DNA from: Flavobacteriales bacterium | GTDB taxonomy: Bacteria; Bacteroidota; Bacteroidia; Flavobacteriales_F; PHOS-HE28 | DNA: 64,000 nt | NCBI GenBank assembly: GCA_016713875.1 | Contig: JADJOI010000003.1 | Location: 2,418,001-2,482,000 of the forward strand | Direction of reading: 5' to 3' | Shown: piece by piece, positions 17,145 to 26,563 of the stretch | Numbering within the stretch: position 1 is the stretch's first letter | Layout of the letters: the number at the start of each line of letters is the position of its first letter | The notes under the pieces: generated by a model | The model's input: only the letters and a program-made list of their open reading frames with translations | Database searches by the model: none | What the model was told of the DNA's origin: nothing | Made by a program: the position numbers and the translations under genes

Positions 17145-19361
17145 ATGTCCGATACCCATACGATCGAACTGGACATGACGACGGGGAACAACCAATGGCA
17201 ACCTGCGATCGGTCAGGAAACGAGCGACCTATTGGATCACTTTGGGACCAAGCTCGACGATGCTGGTAGGCAGAACCTTGTTCAATCCACCCAGCGCATT
17301 CTCGGGCAATGTGCCGCGACCGTCGGAGAACCTACCACAAGCACTGGACTTGTCGTAGGCTATGTCCAAAGCGGCAAGACCATGTCGTTCACCACGGTCA
17401 CAACGATGGCCGTTGACAACGGCTATCCAATAGTGATCGTGATAACCGGGATCTCGAACAACCTCTATCGCCAATCCGCAGAACGTCTTGAGCGTGATCT
17501 TCGGCTGAATAGTCGGCAAGACCGAAAGTGGCAGCACTTCAAGGAACCGCGACAGAACGAGGCTGAGCGTATCAGTCAGATCCTTCGTGATTGGCGCGAC
17601 CCAACTGTGCCTGAGCGTGAACGTCAATTCCTGCTCATCACGATAAAGAAGAATTGGAGCGTACTGCGCAGGCTCATAGCCATCCTGCGGAACTGCGAGT
17701 TGAGGGGGCTTCCCGCGCTGATTATCGACGACGAGGCAGACCAAGCGAGCCTGAACACGAAGGTGAACGACGACGACGAGAGCGTGACGTACGCTCGGAT
17801 CCGAGGACTACGGAACCTATTCGCCTGTCACACATTCCTTCAGTACACGGCCACCCCCCAAGCCAATCTTCTGATCAACATTCTGGACAGTCTTTCGCCA
17901 GACTTCGCGGAGTTGCTCGTTCCTGGTGAAGACTACACGGGAGGTATCGAGTTCTTCGGTCAGGACATGATCCTGGTCCGGGATATACCGGTAGGTGAAT
18001 TGCCAGATCGCCGTGATCCGAATCCGCAACTCCCTGCGACTCTTGCTAAAGCTTTGAGGCTGTTCTTCGTGGGTGTTGCGATCGGACGGATTAAGGGTGA
18101 AGCATACCAGGGCAAGAACCGCAGCATGCTGATTCATCCCTCCCGTGAGACGATCCCGCATGGACAATATGCGCAATGGGTTAGGGGCTTGATGCGGCAC
18201 TGGGAGACCGGTCTTTGTCTTCCAGAAACGGACACGCTACGGGGCGAACTTCTTGACGATTTCCGCGAAGCATATGATGATCTGCGTGCGACAGTCCATG
18301 ACGATGCCTTTCCAGATTGGCCGTCGGTGGCTGCTGATTTGAAGCGCGCGATTGCCCAGACCGTTAGCGGCGAAGTGAACTCCACTGATCGCAGGATAGC
18401 TGATATCGATTGGCGAAGGGACTATGCCCGTATCCTGATCGGAGGACAAGCGTTGGACCGCGGCTTTACTGTAGAAGGATTGACTGTCACTTACATGCCC
18501 CGTGGGCTCGGGTCTATGGGAGCCGCCGACACATTGCAGCAACGTGCTCGCTTTTTCGGTTACAAGCGGAGCTACCTTGGATACTGCAGGCTCTACTTGG
18601 ACGCGGATGTCCGAGGTGCGTTCCAAGATTACGTCGCTCATGAAGAGAGCATGAGAGAGGAGTTGAATGACCTGCGGACCAGAAGCGTTCCGCTGAAACA
18701 ATGGCGTCGTGCATTCATTCTCTCTTCGCGACTAGAACCGACCAGGCGGAACGTGCTATCGCTGTCCCATCTGAGAGATTCTTACGCTGATCGCTGGTTC
18801 TGGGTGAAAGCCCCTCATGTTTCCGATGAGTCCTGCCGCGCTAATCGCCAGGCCATCGACTCGTTCATCGCAGAGAGGCAGTTCGCAGCACTCCCGACGA
18901 CAGCGTTTGGTGCTCCGGCGGCCAGACATACGGGCATTCGGGGTGTGCCTCTTGCTGATGTATGTGAGCAGTTGCTGTTCAACGTGGGCGTTCCTGAACC
19001 CGAAGAGAACCAAGCCTATGTTGGTGTCCTGTTCCAGATTGATCGGTTCCTGAGGGACCATCCGCAGGAGTTATGCGATGTCTATCTCATGCGTCCGGAT
19101 GACAATGCGCGACGTGCTGTAAACGCCGGGGATGAGATCGACAACATTTTTCAAGGTTCGAATAGACAGCCAGGAGACCCAGAGTACTATCCCGGCGATA
19201 GAGAGATCCATGCTGATGGTCGATTAACCATCAAACTACGGCGGCTCACATTGACGAGAGACGGAAATGAGGTCGCTACCGACGTTCCCGTTCTGGCAGT
19301 CTGGGTTCCGGCGTCGATGGAGCAACAGTGGCTAGTCCAAGAACCGCTTCCTCAAGTGTGA
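17145..19361 (+). CDS. Z1-domain superfamily II helicase-like ATPase
   Basis: 738 residues. Walker A GYVQSGKT at 72-79; DEAD-box Walker B IIDDEADQ at 193-200; motif III TATP at 235-238; a GGQALDRGFTVEGL segment near 432; and the arginine-finger motif QQRARFFGYK at about 465-474. The region around GGQALDRG is the hallmark of the Z1 domain found in restriction-like defence operons beside MORC/MutL-type ATPases and C5 methyltransferases. It probably translocates on or remodels DNA using ATP. It starts 3 bp after the GHKL gene, and the DUF4420 gene starts 1 bp after its stop, implying a single operon. The frame is fully intact, unlike its partners. Confidence 0.9.
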   Translation: MSDTHTIELDMTTGNNQWQPAIGQETSDLLDHFGTKLDDAGRQNLVQSTQRILGQCAATVGEPTTSTGLVVGYVQSGKTMSFTTVTTMAVDNGYPIVIVITGISNNLYRQSAERLERDLRLNSRQDRKWQHFKEPRQNEAERISQILRDWRDPTVPERERQFLLITIKKNWSVLRRLIAILRNCELRGLPALIIDDEADQASLNTKVNDDDESVTYARIRGLRNLFACHTFLQYTATPQANLLINILDSLSPDFAELLVPGEDYTGGIEFFGQDMILVRDIPVGELPDRRDPNPQLPATLAKALRLFFVGVAIGRIKGEAYQGKNRSMLIHPSRETIPHGQYAQWVRGLMRHWETGLCLPETDTLRGELLDDFREAYDDLRATVHDDAFPDWPSVAADLKRAIAQTVSGEVNSTDRRIADIDWRRDYARILIGGQALDRGFTVEGLTVTYMPRGLGSMGAADTLQQRARFFGYKRSYLGYCRLYLDADVRGAFQDYVAHEESMREELNDLRTRSVPLKQWRRAFILSSRLEPTRRNVLSLSHLRDSYADRWFWVKAPHVSDESCRANRQAIDSFIAERQFAALPTTAFGAPAARHTGIRGVPLADVCEQLLFNVGVPEPEENQAYVGVLFQIDRFLRDHPQELCDVYLMRPDDNARRAVNAGDEIDNIFQGSNRQPGDPEYYPGDREIHADGRLTIKLRRLTLTRDGNEVATDVPVLAVWVPASMEQQWLVQEPLPQV

Positions 19362-19362
19362 C

Positions 19363-20324
19363 ATGGCGGATGTGAGCGAGTTGGTCAGAGCTTTCGCCGC
19401 CCTTGCCCCATCTGTTTCACCAGTCGGGCACTGTTGCGTTACCAAGCCATACCAATCCCGACATCTCAATTCGTCTCCCTCAGCAAGTCCGCCGCCGGAG
19501 AGGCGGTGCTTCCGATCCAGACAGCTCCAAGTTCGGATTTACTACCAGCACCGCTACGGTTGGAGCACTTGACTGTTCAACACGGTATCTCAGGGAGCGT
19601 TCAAATCGCGCAGAGTAGGCAACATGGCCTTTTTTCCTTGGTCGTGCTGCACGGCGGGAATAAGGTGCTAGTGGAAATGTTCTTGCGCTTTGCTCTCGCA
19701 CTTGCTGAGCAAATCTCGGCTCAACCTACGCCGTCGACCGTTGCTGCCTTGATCCAAAGGTTCGTCACCCTTCTTCAGAGTCTTCGTAGGCCCAATGCTA
19801 AAGTCATACAAGGGCTTTGGGCTGAGTTGTTCGTGATGACTGCTCAAAGTGATTCGGGAGCTTGGGTGATTGGTTGGCATACCGATCCAATGAGCCTGCA
19901 TGATTTCGTTCTTGGTGCTCGTCGAGTCGAGGTCAAGAGTTCCGCAACAGGGGAACGGGTACACCGCTTCTCACATCGTCAACTCTCTCCGACCGCAGAA
20001 ACTTCGCTACACGTGGCATCCGTGCTAGTCGAACGCATTGGACAAGGGTCATCCGTTTTCAACCTAGCCGAGGAACTTCATCGACGCCTATCACCAGAGC
20101 AGTCATTGGTTTTGGACAATGGAATTGCCGCCGCTCTTGGTGCTGACTATTTCAAAGCGGAGCAGCATCGGTTCGACGAGTCGCGAGCGCGAGGCTCATT
20201 GCGCTACTTCCCTTTGAGTGTAATCCCGAGACTGCAAGCAGACGTGCCTACGGGAGTCAGTGAAATTTCCTACACAGTACGCCTGTCAGACGTTGATGGT
20301 GAAACGGTCTTGGTCCTCGCGTGA
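19363..20324 (+). pseudogene. DUF4420 PD-(D/E)XK nuclease-like protein, N-terminally frameshifted
   Basis: An ATG at 19363 (MADVSELVRAFAALAPS) fits the start, but the body reads in another frame: TSRALLRYQAIPIPTSQF from about 19424 to the stop at 20322-20324. One extra G (TCTGTTT to TCTGGTTT near 19412) would join them. The joined protein is ~320 residues. Core features are GLWAELFVM, then LHDFVLGARRVEVKSS, where Asp and Glu-x-Lys form the PD-(D/E)XK-type active site, followed by RFSHRQLSP. DUF4420 is the proposed nuclease partner of Z1 systems. Only 4 bp separate its stop from the stop of the opposing IS110 transposase, so its last residues may lie inside the IS end. Confidence 0.75.
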
Positions 20325-20328
20325 GCGA

Positions 20329-21335
20329 TTATTCTATGACGTGTGCAAGGGGTGTTCGTATCTCGTAAGGCACGCCCTTTCGGATCACGGCACAGACACG
20401 GTGGATGAGCTTGTTGCGCATGGCGTTGAAGACAAGCATCTTGTGTTTTCCCTCGGCCACCTTGCGGTCGTAGTAGGCGCGGAACTCACCGGGGAACCGG
20501 ATGAGGCCGACCACCGAGACATGCAGTAGAGCCTTGAGCGTATGGTTGGCATTGTGCGATACGCGGGTGCGCCCCTCTGATGCTGGTGCCTGACCTGTTC
20601 TCGAAGGGTGCGCAGCCGGCATGGCAAGCTAGCTGTCGCGGTGAGGTGAACCGCGTGAAGCCGTCGGTGAGGGCCAGCAGGTGTGAGCCCAGGATGAGCC
20701 CAACGCCTTCCACGGACTTCAGCAGCTCGAAGCGCTTGCTCAATTCGGGCTCCGCGTTGATGGTGTCCTCGATCATGCCTTGCAGTTCGTTGATCACCTT
20801 GTCGAGCGCTTTGATCTGTGCCTTGTCGAACCGGGTGAACGGCCCGCGCAGGCCCTTGTCCATGAGCTTGTTCATGTCCATCGCCGCTGGTGCATGGTCT
20901 TGCGCATCACGTAGTTCTGGCGCTTGCTCAAGAGCTGCTTGAGCTTGTTCATTTTCAGGCTGGTCAGCCGTGAACAACCGTGACTTGTCTTGGAAGCGAC
21001 GGGCGTAGTCGGCGATCCTGAGCGCATCCACCCGGTCGCTCTTCCCCCGGGTCATGCCAATGCTCTGCTTGATGTCGTTGGGATGAGCAAGCCAGGTGGG
21101 GATCTCCAATTCCACCAACACTTCCAGCAGCGCATGGCCGTAGTAGCCCGTGGGCTCCAGGCAAGCCAGGTATTCCCCTGTGACCAGTGTGTACTCCTTG
21201 GTCCATCGGCGCAGTAACGCCTTCACGCTCTGGTGGTGTTCTCCACCTTGATCTCTGCGGTCAGTGTCCCGCGTTCATCCAACAGGGCCACATCCAGTGT
21301 CGCCTTGCTCCGTCGATCCCGATCCAGTGCTTCAT
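20329..21335 (-). pseudogene. IS110-family transposase (DEDD recombinase), frameshifted
   Basis: Minus-strand gene starting MKHWIGID at 21335. The body (20486-21226) reads CLEPTGYYGHALLEVL, HPNDIKQSIGMTRGKSDRVDALRIADYA and LKSVEGVGLILGSHLLAL, matching the N-terminal DEDD domain and the C-terminal Transposase_20 domain. Three frame changes are visible: near 21310, near 21240, and near 20580, where the true end GRTRVSHNANHTLK continues in the frame ending at 20329. Reconstructed length is about 335 residues, usual for IS110. It likely encodes a serine/DEDD recombinase guided by a structured RNA. It abuts the DUF4420 gene in opposing orientation. Confidence 0.8.
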
Positions 21336-21586
21336 GTTCGTTTAATTTTTGGTGACACACGATCCCCTGGGGGAGCGCTGAGCATCGGGTCCTGAACTTG
21401 ACAACTCTAGTAGGCCGTGAGCCTCACATTCTATCCAAGCCTCAGACCTGAGGGACCGCAGGTACCGATAATCGCTATAGGTCATCACACCTTCGCAGCG
21501 GACTGGTTCACCTGTGATCCTGCTCAGCCTCCTTCGGAGGAATTGTTCACTTCGAAGATGCTTCATCTTCCAAGCGTCCAAGTGTA
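21336..21586 (-). ncRNA. Candidate IS110 bridge-RNA / non-coding end upstream of the transposase
   Basis: 250 bases upstream of the transposase start contain no convincing gene, but several hairpins: 21440-21453 (CCTCA/TGAGG), 21528-21540 (CCTCC/GGAGG) and 21554-21570 (GAAGATG/CATCTTC). In IS110-group elements a structured RNA that specifies target and donor is made from the non-coding end before the recombinase gene. Position and size fit, but no target or donor loops were matched here. A 79-residue minus-strand frame (21342-21581) crosses it and is judged spurious. Confidence 0.4.
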
Positions 21587-21682
21587 GAGTTGCAGCGGAA
21601 ACCCCGCAAGCCCTGTAATCAGGGCGCGGAGTTGTAGCGGAAAGCGCGACGGTGAGGCTTTGCGAACCGGCACGCCCAAACC
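21587..21682 (-). repeat. Structured repeat, right copy flanking the defence island, with a partial neighbour
   Basis: 21628-21682 is the inverted counterpart of 14039-14093. Next to it, 21587-21601 repeats the end motif (GAGTTGCAGCGGAAA, also at 21629-21643 with one change). A short stem CCCTG-TAAT-CAGGG at 21611-21624 separates the two. Together they form the right boundary of the lower-GC island, 5 bp before the stop of the ABC permease gene. Confidence 0.55.
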
Positions 21683-21687
21683 ATCAC

Positions 21688-24090
21688 CTACTCATGCCTC
21701 AACGCCCGCACCGGATCCGTCTGCGCCGCCCGGATCGCCCGGAAGCTCACGGTGAACGTCGCGATCAGCAGCACCACAAGCGCCGCGCCCACGAACACCA
21801 GCGGCTCGATGGCCGTGCGGAACGCGAAGTTCTCCAGCCAGCGGCCCACGCCGAACCACGCGAGCGGCACGGCCACCAGCGCGCCGATGAGCACGAGGAA
21901 GAGGAAATCGCGCGTGACGAGGTAGGTGATCCGCAACGTATCAGCGCCCATCACTTTGCGGATGCCGATCTCGCGCGTTCGTTTCTCGGCGGTCCAGGAG
22001 GCGAGGGCGAAGAGGCCGAGGCAGGCGATGAAGACCGCGAGCAATGAGAAGATGCCGACGAGCTTCGCCAGGCGGCCCTGTGCTTCGTACTGCATGTTCA
22101 GTTGGTCCTCGAGGAACTGGTACTCGAAGGGGAATTGCGTGGTGCGGCTGTTCCACTCCTTACGCGCGGCTTCGATCACGGGCGTGGGATCACCGCCCTC
22201 GGTACGGATGTAGATGTAGCGCAGCCATTGCCCGATGTCGGTGGTCATGTCGAACACGAAGGGTTGCACGGCCTTGAAGAGTGGATCGAAAGCAAAGTCC
22301 TTGGTGACGCCGATGATGCGCTCTTTACCGTGCGGCGTGTCCATACGATCACCGATCGCCTTGGCGGGATCATCGGGATGCGTTTGGCGTGCGAACGTCT
22401 CGTTCACGATCACGCTGAGCGAATCATCGCCGGGGAACTCGCGCGAGAACCAGCGACCGGCAAGGAGCTCGATGTCCATGGCTTGCTGGAACTCGGGATT
22501 CACGTAGAGGCACGGCAGGTAGGTCCACTTGCCCTGCTCCATGGTGCCCCAGTTGAACTCGTGCGTGTTGTGCTTTTTGCCGATGATGTCGTTCGCCCAA
22601 CTCACCGCCTTTACGCCACTGATCTTCTTCAACTCCGGCAGAACAGCCGTGTACACATCGTACATCGGTGCGCGCACCGGGATGAGGATCACCTGCTCCT
22701 TGTTGAAGCCAAGGTCCACGCTCTGCAGGTGGTCGTGCTGCTGCTTCACGAACACGGTGCCGATGATGAGCACCAGCGCTATGGCGAACTGCACCACCAC
22801 GAGCAACTTCCGCAGCGCTTGCCCTTTGGAGGTGCCCGCCGCGTTCGCTTTCAGCACCACCGCCGGCTGGAACGAGGAAAGGAAGAACGCCGGATAGATG
22901 CCGCTCAACAAACCCACGATCACGGCGATGCCCAACACGCCGGGGACGAGCATCGACGGAAGTGGGATCGCCTCGCCAGCGAGCTGATTGAAGGCAGGCA
23001 TCAGCAATTGGATCAGCAGCAACGCGATCAACGCCGCGATCAGGCTCATGAGCACGCTCTCCGCCAGGAACTGACCGATCAACTGACCGCGAGTGGCGCC
23101 GTTCGTCTTGCGCACGCCCACTTCCCGCGCTCGGTACGCACTGCGCGCCGTGGCGAGGTTCATGAAGTTGACGCCCGCCAGCACGATGATGAAGAAGCCG
23201 ATCGCCCACAGGATGTTCACGCTGCCCTTGTCGCCGTTCTGGTGCATCTCGAAATCGAGCTTGCTGGTCAGGTGGATGTCCGTGAGCGGCTGCAACTCGT
23301 GCCCGATCTGCTCCTTCAAGAAGTCCGGGTAATACTTGTGAATGAAGTCAGGGAAGATCCTGTTCACCTCAGCCGCGCTGATACCCTCATTCAGCCGCAC
23401 GTAGGTCCAGCAGGGGTTCCACACCCAGTTGTGCTGCTCGATGTTCCGCCAGAACTGCGTGATGGTGTAGAACGAGACCAGTCCTTCGAACTTGATGTGC
23501 GAGTTGCGAGGGATCTCGCCGAGGATGCCGGTCACTTGCACGTCCATCGCGTTGTCCCACTTCATCATCTGGCCCATCGGGTCGGCATCGCCGAAGTACT
23601 TCTTCGCCAGCTCCTGCGAGAGCACGATGCTGCCGGGCTTGGTGAGCGCCGTCTTCGGATCACCCGCCAGCAGGGGGTAGTTGAAGATGTCGAAGACCGT
23701 GCTGTCCACCAGATAGAGTCCGCTCTCGGTGAACATCTTGTCGGTGCTGAGGCTGTCGCCCACCTTCAATGTGTGCTGCGGATCCTGGAAATCGAACCAG
23801 CGGCAGTAGCGTTCGATCAGTTCGGGGTGGTCGCCATAGAGCGTTGGTCCGAGGCCGAAGACCATGCTGCTTGAATGCTCGCCCTGGCCCTCCATCTCGA
23901 TCTCGCCCACTACGCGGTACACGCGCTCGTTGTGCGGCACGAAGCGGTCGAAGCTGCGCTGGTGCTGCACGTAGAGCCCGATGAGCACGAAGCAGGCGAG
24001 CCCTGTGGCCAGACCGAGCAGATTGATGAGCGTGTAGAGCTTCTGCTTCCAGAGGTTGCGGAAACCGGTGAGGAGGAGGTTCTTGAGCAT
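21688..24090 (-). CDS. MacB/FtsX-type ABC transporter permease (second of a pair)
   Basis: 800 residues from the ATG at 24090 (MLKNLLLTGFRNLWKQKLYTLINLLGLATG), the usual start of the family. It has an N-terminal membrane segment, a large periplasmic MacB_PCD domain (to about 290), three membrane segments interrupted by a second periplasmic domain, and a terminal FtsX domain ending FRAIRAAQTDPVRALRHE. Such 800-residue two-FtsX-domain permeases in Bacteroidota mediate export or envelope signalling. It is 11 bp downstream of the first permease in a four-gene minus-strand operon with the ATPase and membrane-fusion protein; the substrate is unknown. Frame is intact. Confidence 0.9.
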   Translation of the reverse strand: MLKNLLLTGFRNLWKQKLYTLINLLGLATGLACFVLIGLYVQHQRSFDRFVPHNERVYRVVGEIEMEGQGEHSSSMVFGLGPTLYGDHPELIERYCRWFDFQDPQHTLKVGDSLSTDKMFTESGLYLVDSTVFDIFNYPLLAGDPKTALTKPGSIVLSQELAKKYFGDADPMGQMMKWDNAMDVQVTGILGEIPRNSHIKFEGLVSFYTITQFWRNIEQHNWVWNPCWTYVRLNEGISAAEVNRIFPDFIHKYYPDFLKEQIGHELQPLTDIHLTSKLDFEMHQNGDKGSVNILWAIGFFIIVLAGVNFMNLATARSAYRAREVGVRKTNGATRGQLIGQFLAESVLMSLIAALIALLLIQLLMPAFNQLAGEAIPLPSMLVPGVLGIAVIVGLLSGIYPAFFLSSFQPAVVLKANAAGTSKGQALRKLLVVVQFAIALVLIIGTVFVKQQHDHLQSVDLGFNKEQVILIPVRAPMYDVYTAVLPELKKISGVKAVSWANDIIGKKHNTHEFNWGTMEQGKWTYLPCLYVNPEFQQAMDIELLAGRWFSREFPGDDSLSVIVNETFARQTHPDDPAKAIGDRMDTPHGKERIIGVTKDFAFDPLFKAVQPFVFDMTTDIGQWLRYIYIRTEGGDPTPVIEAARKEWNSRTTQFPFEYQFLEDQLNMQYEAQGRLAKLVGIFSLLAVFIACLGLFALASWTAEKRTREIGIRKVMGADTLRITYLVTRDFLFLVLIGALVAVPLAWFGVGRWLENFAFRTAIEPLVFVGAALVVLLIATFTVSFRAIRAAQTDPVRALRHE

Positions 24091-24101
24091 GGGGCTGCGC
24101 T

Positions 24102-26552
24102 TTATTCGTACCGCAACGCCTTCACCGGATCTGCCACCGCCGCGCGATACGCCTGCACCGATACCGTGAGCACGGTCACAACGAGCGTGATCAGCAGCGC
24201 GGCAGCGTAGAGCATCGGTGAAATGTCCGTGTGGTAGGCGAAGGTCTCCAGCCACCGGCCGATCGCATAGAACGCCAGCGGGAAGGCCACCAGCAGCGCC
24301 AGACCGAGCAGCATAACGAACTCCTTGTTGAGCCTGCGCACGATGTCCCACAACGGCGCGCCCATCACCCGGCGGATGCCGATCTCGCGTGTGCGTTGTC
24401 GCGCGGTGAAGTACGCGAGGCCATAGAGGCCCATCACGGTGAGCAGGATGGCGAGCACGGCGAATGCGGAGAAGACCCGGTAGAGATCATCCTCTGCATG
24501 ATAGAGCTGCGCGATGCCATCCGTGAGAAAGGTCGCCTCCCAATCGTCGTTCGGGCGCAATGCCTTCCAGCGTTCCTGAAGGGATGCGAGTTGCTGGCGC
24601 ACATCGCCGGGCGCGAGGCTGAGCACGAGGTTCTCAACGCCGTATCGCCGGTCGCCCTGGAACATGCACAACGGCTCTATGGGCGTGTGCAGGCTCGTGT
24701 AGTGGAAGTCCTTCACCACGCCTATCACGTTCAGTTCGTGCTCGCTCGTGTCGCCGGGCACATACACCTTCTCCGCAAGCGGATCCGTCCAGCCGAAGGC
24801 CTTCACCGCGCTTTCGTTCACCACCACCGCCCGGTCGTTGTCGCCGGGGATATTCGTATCGAACATCCGGCCGGCCAACAGCTTCAGGCCGATCAGCGCC
24901 GGGAAGTCGGGATCCACGTTCATGGTGGGCATGGGCTTGTCGATCTTGCCTTCGGGCGTCTTCACGCGCAGCACCCAGCGCCCTCCTTCCTCACCGGGCA
25001 GGTTCTGCGTGAACGCAGCTCCGGTGACGAAGCTCTCGCGCATCAGTTCCTGCTTCAAAGGCCGCAGGGCATCCCAGGCAAGCGTGTCCTGCCCTGGAGG
25101 CGATGGCATGGTGATGCTGAGCAGATCCTCCTTGCGGAAGCCCATGTCGGTGCTGCGCAGCCAGTGCAATTGCGCGAACACCGCCAAGGTGCCCACCACC
25201 ATGAAGAGCGCGATGGCGAACTGCACGCCCATGAGCACTTTGCGCACCCGGTTGCGCCCAGCGCCGCTCGCCACGCCTTCCTTCAGCAGCAGCTGCGGTG
25301 CGAAGCGCGAAAGGAAGAAGGCGGGATAACTCCCCGCCACGACACCGATGCACAGTACGATGACCAGAACGACGGCCACGAAACTCCCACGCAACAGATA
25401 GCCCATGCCGATCTCCTTGCCGGTAATGCCATTGAAGGCGGGGAGCGCCAGCCAGAGCATGCCGAGCGCGACGAGGATGCCGATCACCGCGATCATGACG
25501 CTTCCGCCGATGAACTGCGCAACGAGCTGCCCTCGCTCCGCGCCGCAGACCTTGCGCAAGGCCACCTCCTTCGCGCGGCGCGTGGCGTCCGCAGTGCTCA
25601 TGTTGATGTAATTGATACAGGCGATGGCGAGGATGAGCACGGCCACGATGGCGAAGAGCGTGACATAGGCCTTGTTGCCCTTCTTTGGCGTGTCATAGAT
25701 CAAGTCGTTGTTGAAGTGCACATCGCGCAAGGGCTCCAGGTTGAAGGTGATCTCGCCCTTGAAGCCCCAGCCGCCCCAGCGTGGGATGATGAACTTCTCC
25801 ACGAAGGCGTCCATCTTTCCCTGGAAGTCCTGCGCGCTCACGCCCGGTGCCAGCACCAGGTAGTTGAAACAGCTGTTGTTGCCCCAACTCTCGCTCAGCT
25901 GCTCGCGCGCTTGCGGTGGCATGCCCAGGCGGCTCATGAACACGCCCATGGGGATGTGCGTGTTCTCGGCCTTCTCATCGATCACGCCGGCCACCTTCAA
26001 GGTGCGGCCGTTGCGCGTCACCAGCTTGCCGATGGGATCCTCCGCGCCGAACATGCGCACGGCCATCTCCTGCATGATCACGATGTTGTCCGGCTCGTCG
26101 AGCGCATCAGGACCGCCCTTCACCCAAGTGAAGTCGAAGACGCGGAAGGCGCTGGTGTCGGCGTTGTAGCCGTTCTCTGACAAGTAGGGCTTTCCCGCAT
26201 ACTCCAGGGTTGTTTCTCCCAGCTGGAACAGCGAGGCACCGCTCTCGATGTCCGGGTACTCTTTCAGCAGCGCCTCCATGATCGGGAACGGCGTGATGCC
26301 GAAGTCATCCTTGGTATCACCGAAGTGGTAGTGCGCCTGTATGCGGAAGATGCGGTCGGACTTGCGGTGGTTCGCATCGAAGCTCAGCTCATCCTGCACA
26401 TAGATGTAGATGAGCATGCAGGCCACCACGCCGATGGCCAGGCCGATGATGTTGAGCACCGCGAAGAGCTTGTCGCGTTTGAGCGTGCGCCAGGCCGCCG
26501 TCGCGTAGACGCTATGGCGGCCAATGGCGATGAGGAGGTAGTTCTTCCACAT
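24102..26552 (-). CDS. MacB/FtsX-type ABC transporter permease (first of a pair)
   Basis: 816 residues starting MWKNYLLIAIGRHSVYATAAWRTLK, with the family membrane anchor KLFAVLNIIGLAIGVVACMLIYIYV. Periplasmic MacB_PCD domains at about 50-290 and 440-680, and FtsX domains ending VSVQAYRAAVADPVKALRYE. It is paralogous to the next permease and presumably forms a heterodimer with it. It starts 11 bp after the ATPase gene stop. Together with the ATPase and adaptor it should make a MacAB-like tripartite exporter; the outer-membrane partner is not in the operon. Confidence 0.9.
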   Translation of the reverse strand: MWKNYLLIAIGRHSVYATAAWRTLKRDKLFAVLNIIGLAIGVVACMLIYIYVQDELSFDANHRKSDRIFRIQAHYHFGDTKDDFGITPFPIMEALLKEYPDIESGASLFQLGETTLEYAGKPYLSENGYNADTSAFRVFDFTWVKGGPDALDEPDNIVIMQEMAVRMFGAEDPIGKLVTRNGRTLKVAGVIDEKAENTHIPMGVFMSRLGMPPQAREQLSESWGNNSCFNYLVLAPGVSAQDFQGKMDAFVEKFIIPRWGGWGFKGEITFNLEPLRDVHFNNDLIYDTPKKGNKAYVTLFAIVAVLILAIACINYINMSTADATRRAKEVALRKVCGAERGQLVAQFIGGSVMIAVIGILVALGMLWLALPAFNGITGKEIGMGYLLRGSFVAVVLVIVLCIGVVAGSYPAFFLSRFAPQLLLKEGVASGAGRNRVRKVLMGVQFAIALFMVVGTLAVFAQLHWLRSTDMGFRKEDLLSITMPSPPGQDTLAWDALRPLKQELMRESFVTGAAFTQNLPGEEGGRWVLRVKTPEGKIDKPMPTMNVDPDFPALIGLKLLAGRMFDTNIPGDNDRAVVVNESAVKAFGWTDPLAEKVYVPGDTSEHELNVIGVVKDFHYTSLHTPIEPLCMFQGDRRYGVENLVLSLAPGDVRQQLASLQERWKALRPNDDWEATFLTDGIAQLYHAEDDLYRVFSAFAVLAILLTVMGLYGLAYFTARQRTREIGIRRVMGAPLWDIVRRLNKEFVMLLGLALLVAFPLAFYAIGRWLETFAYHTDISPMLYAAALLITLVVTVLTVSVQAYRAAVADPVKALRYE

Positions 26553-26563
26553 CTGATCAATGG

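Noticed and set aside
22102..23874. 590-residue plus-strand open frame
   Set aside because: It is antisense to the well-conserved ABC permease, with no domain or start context.
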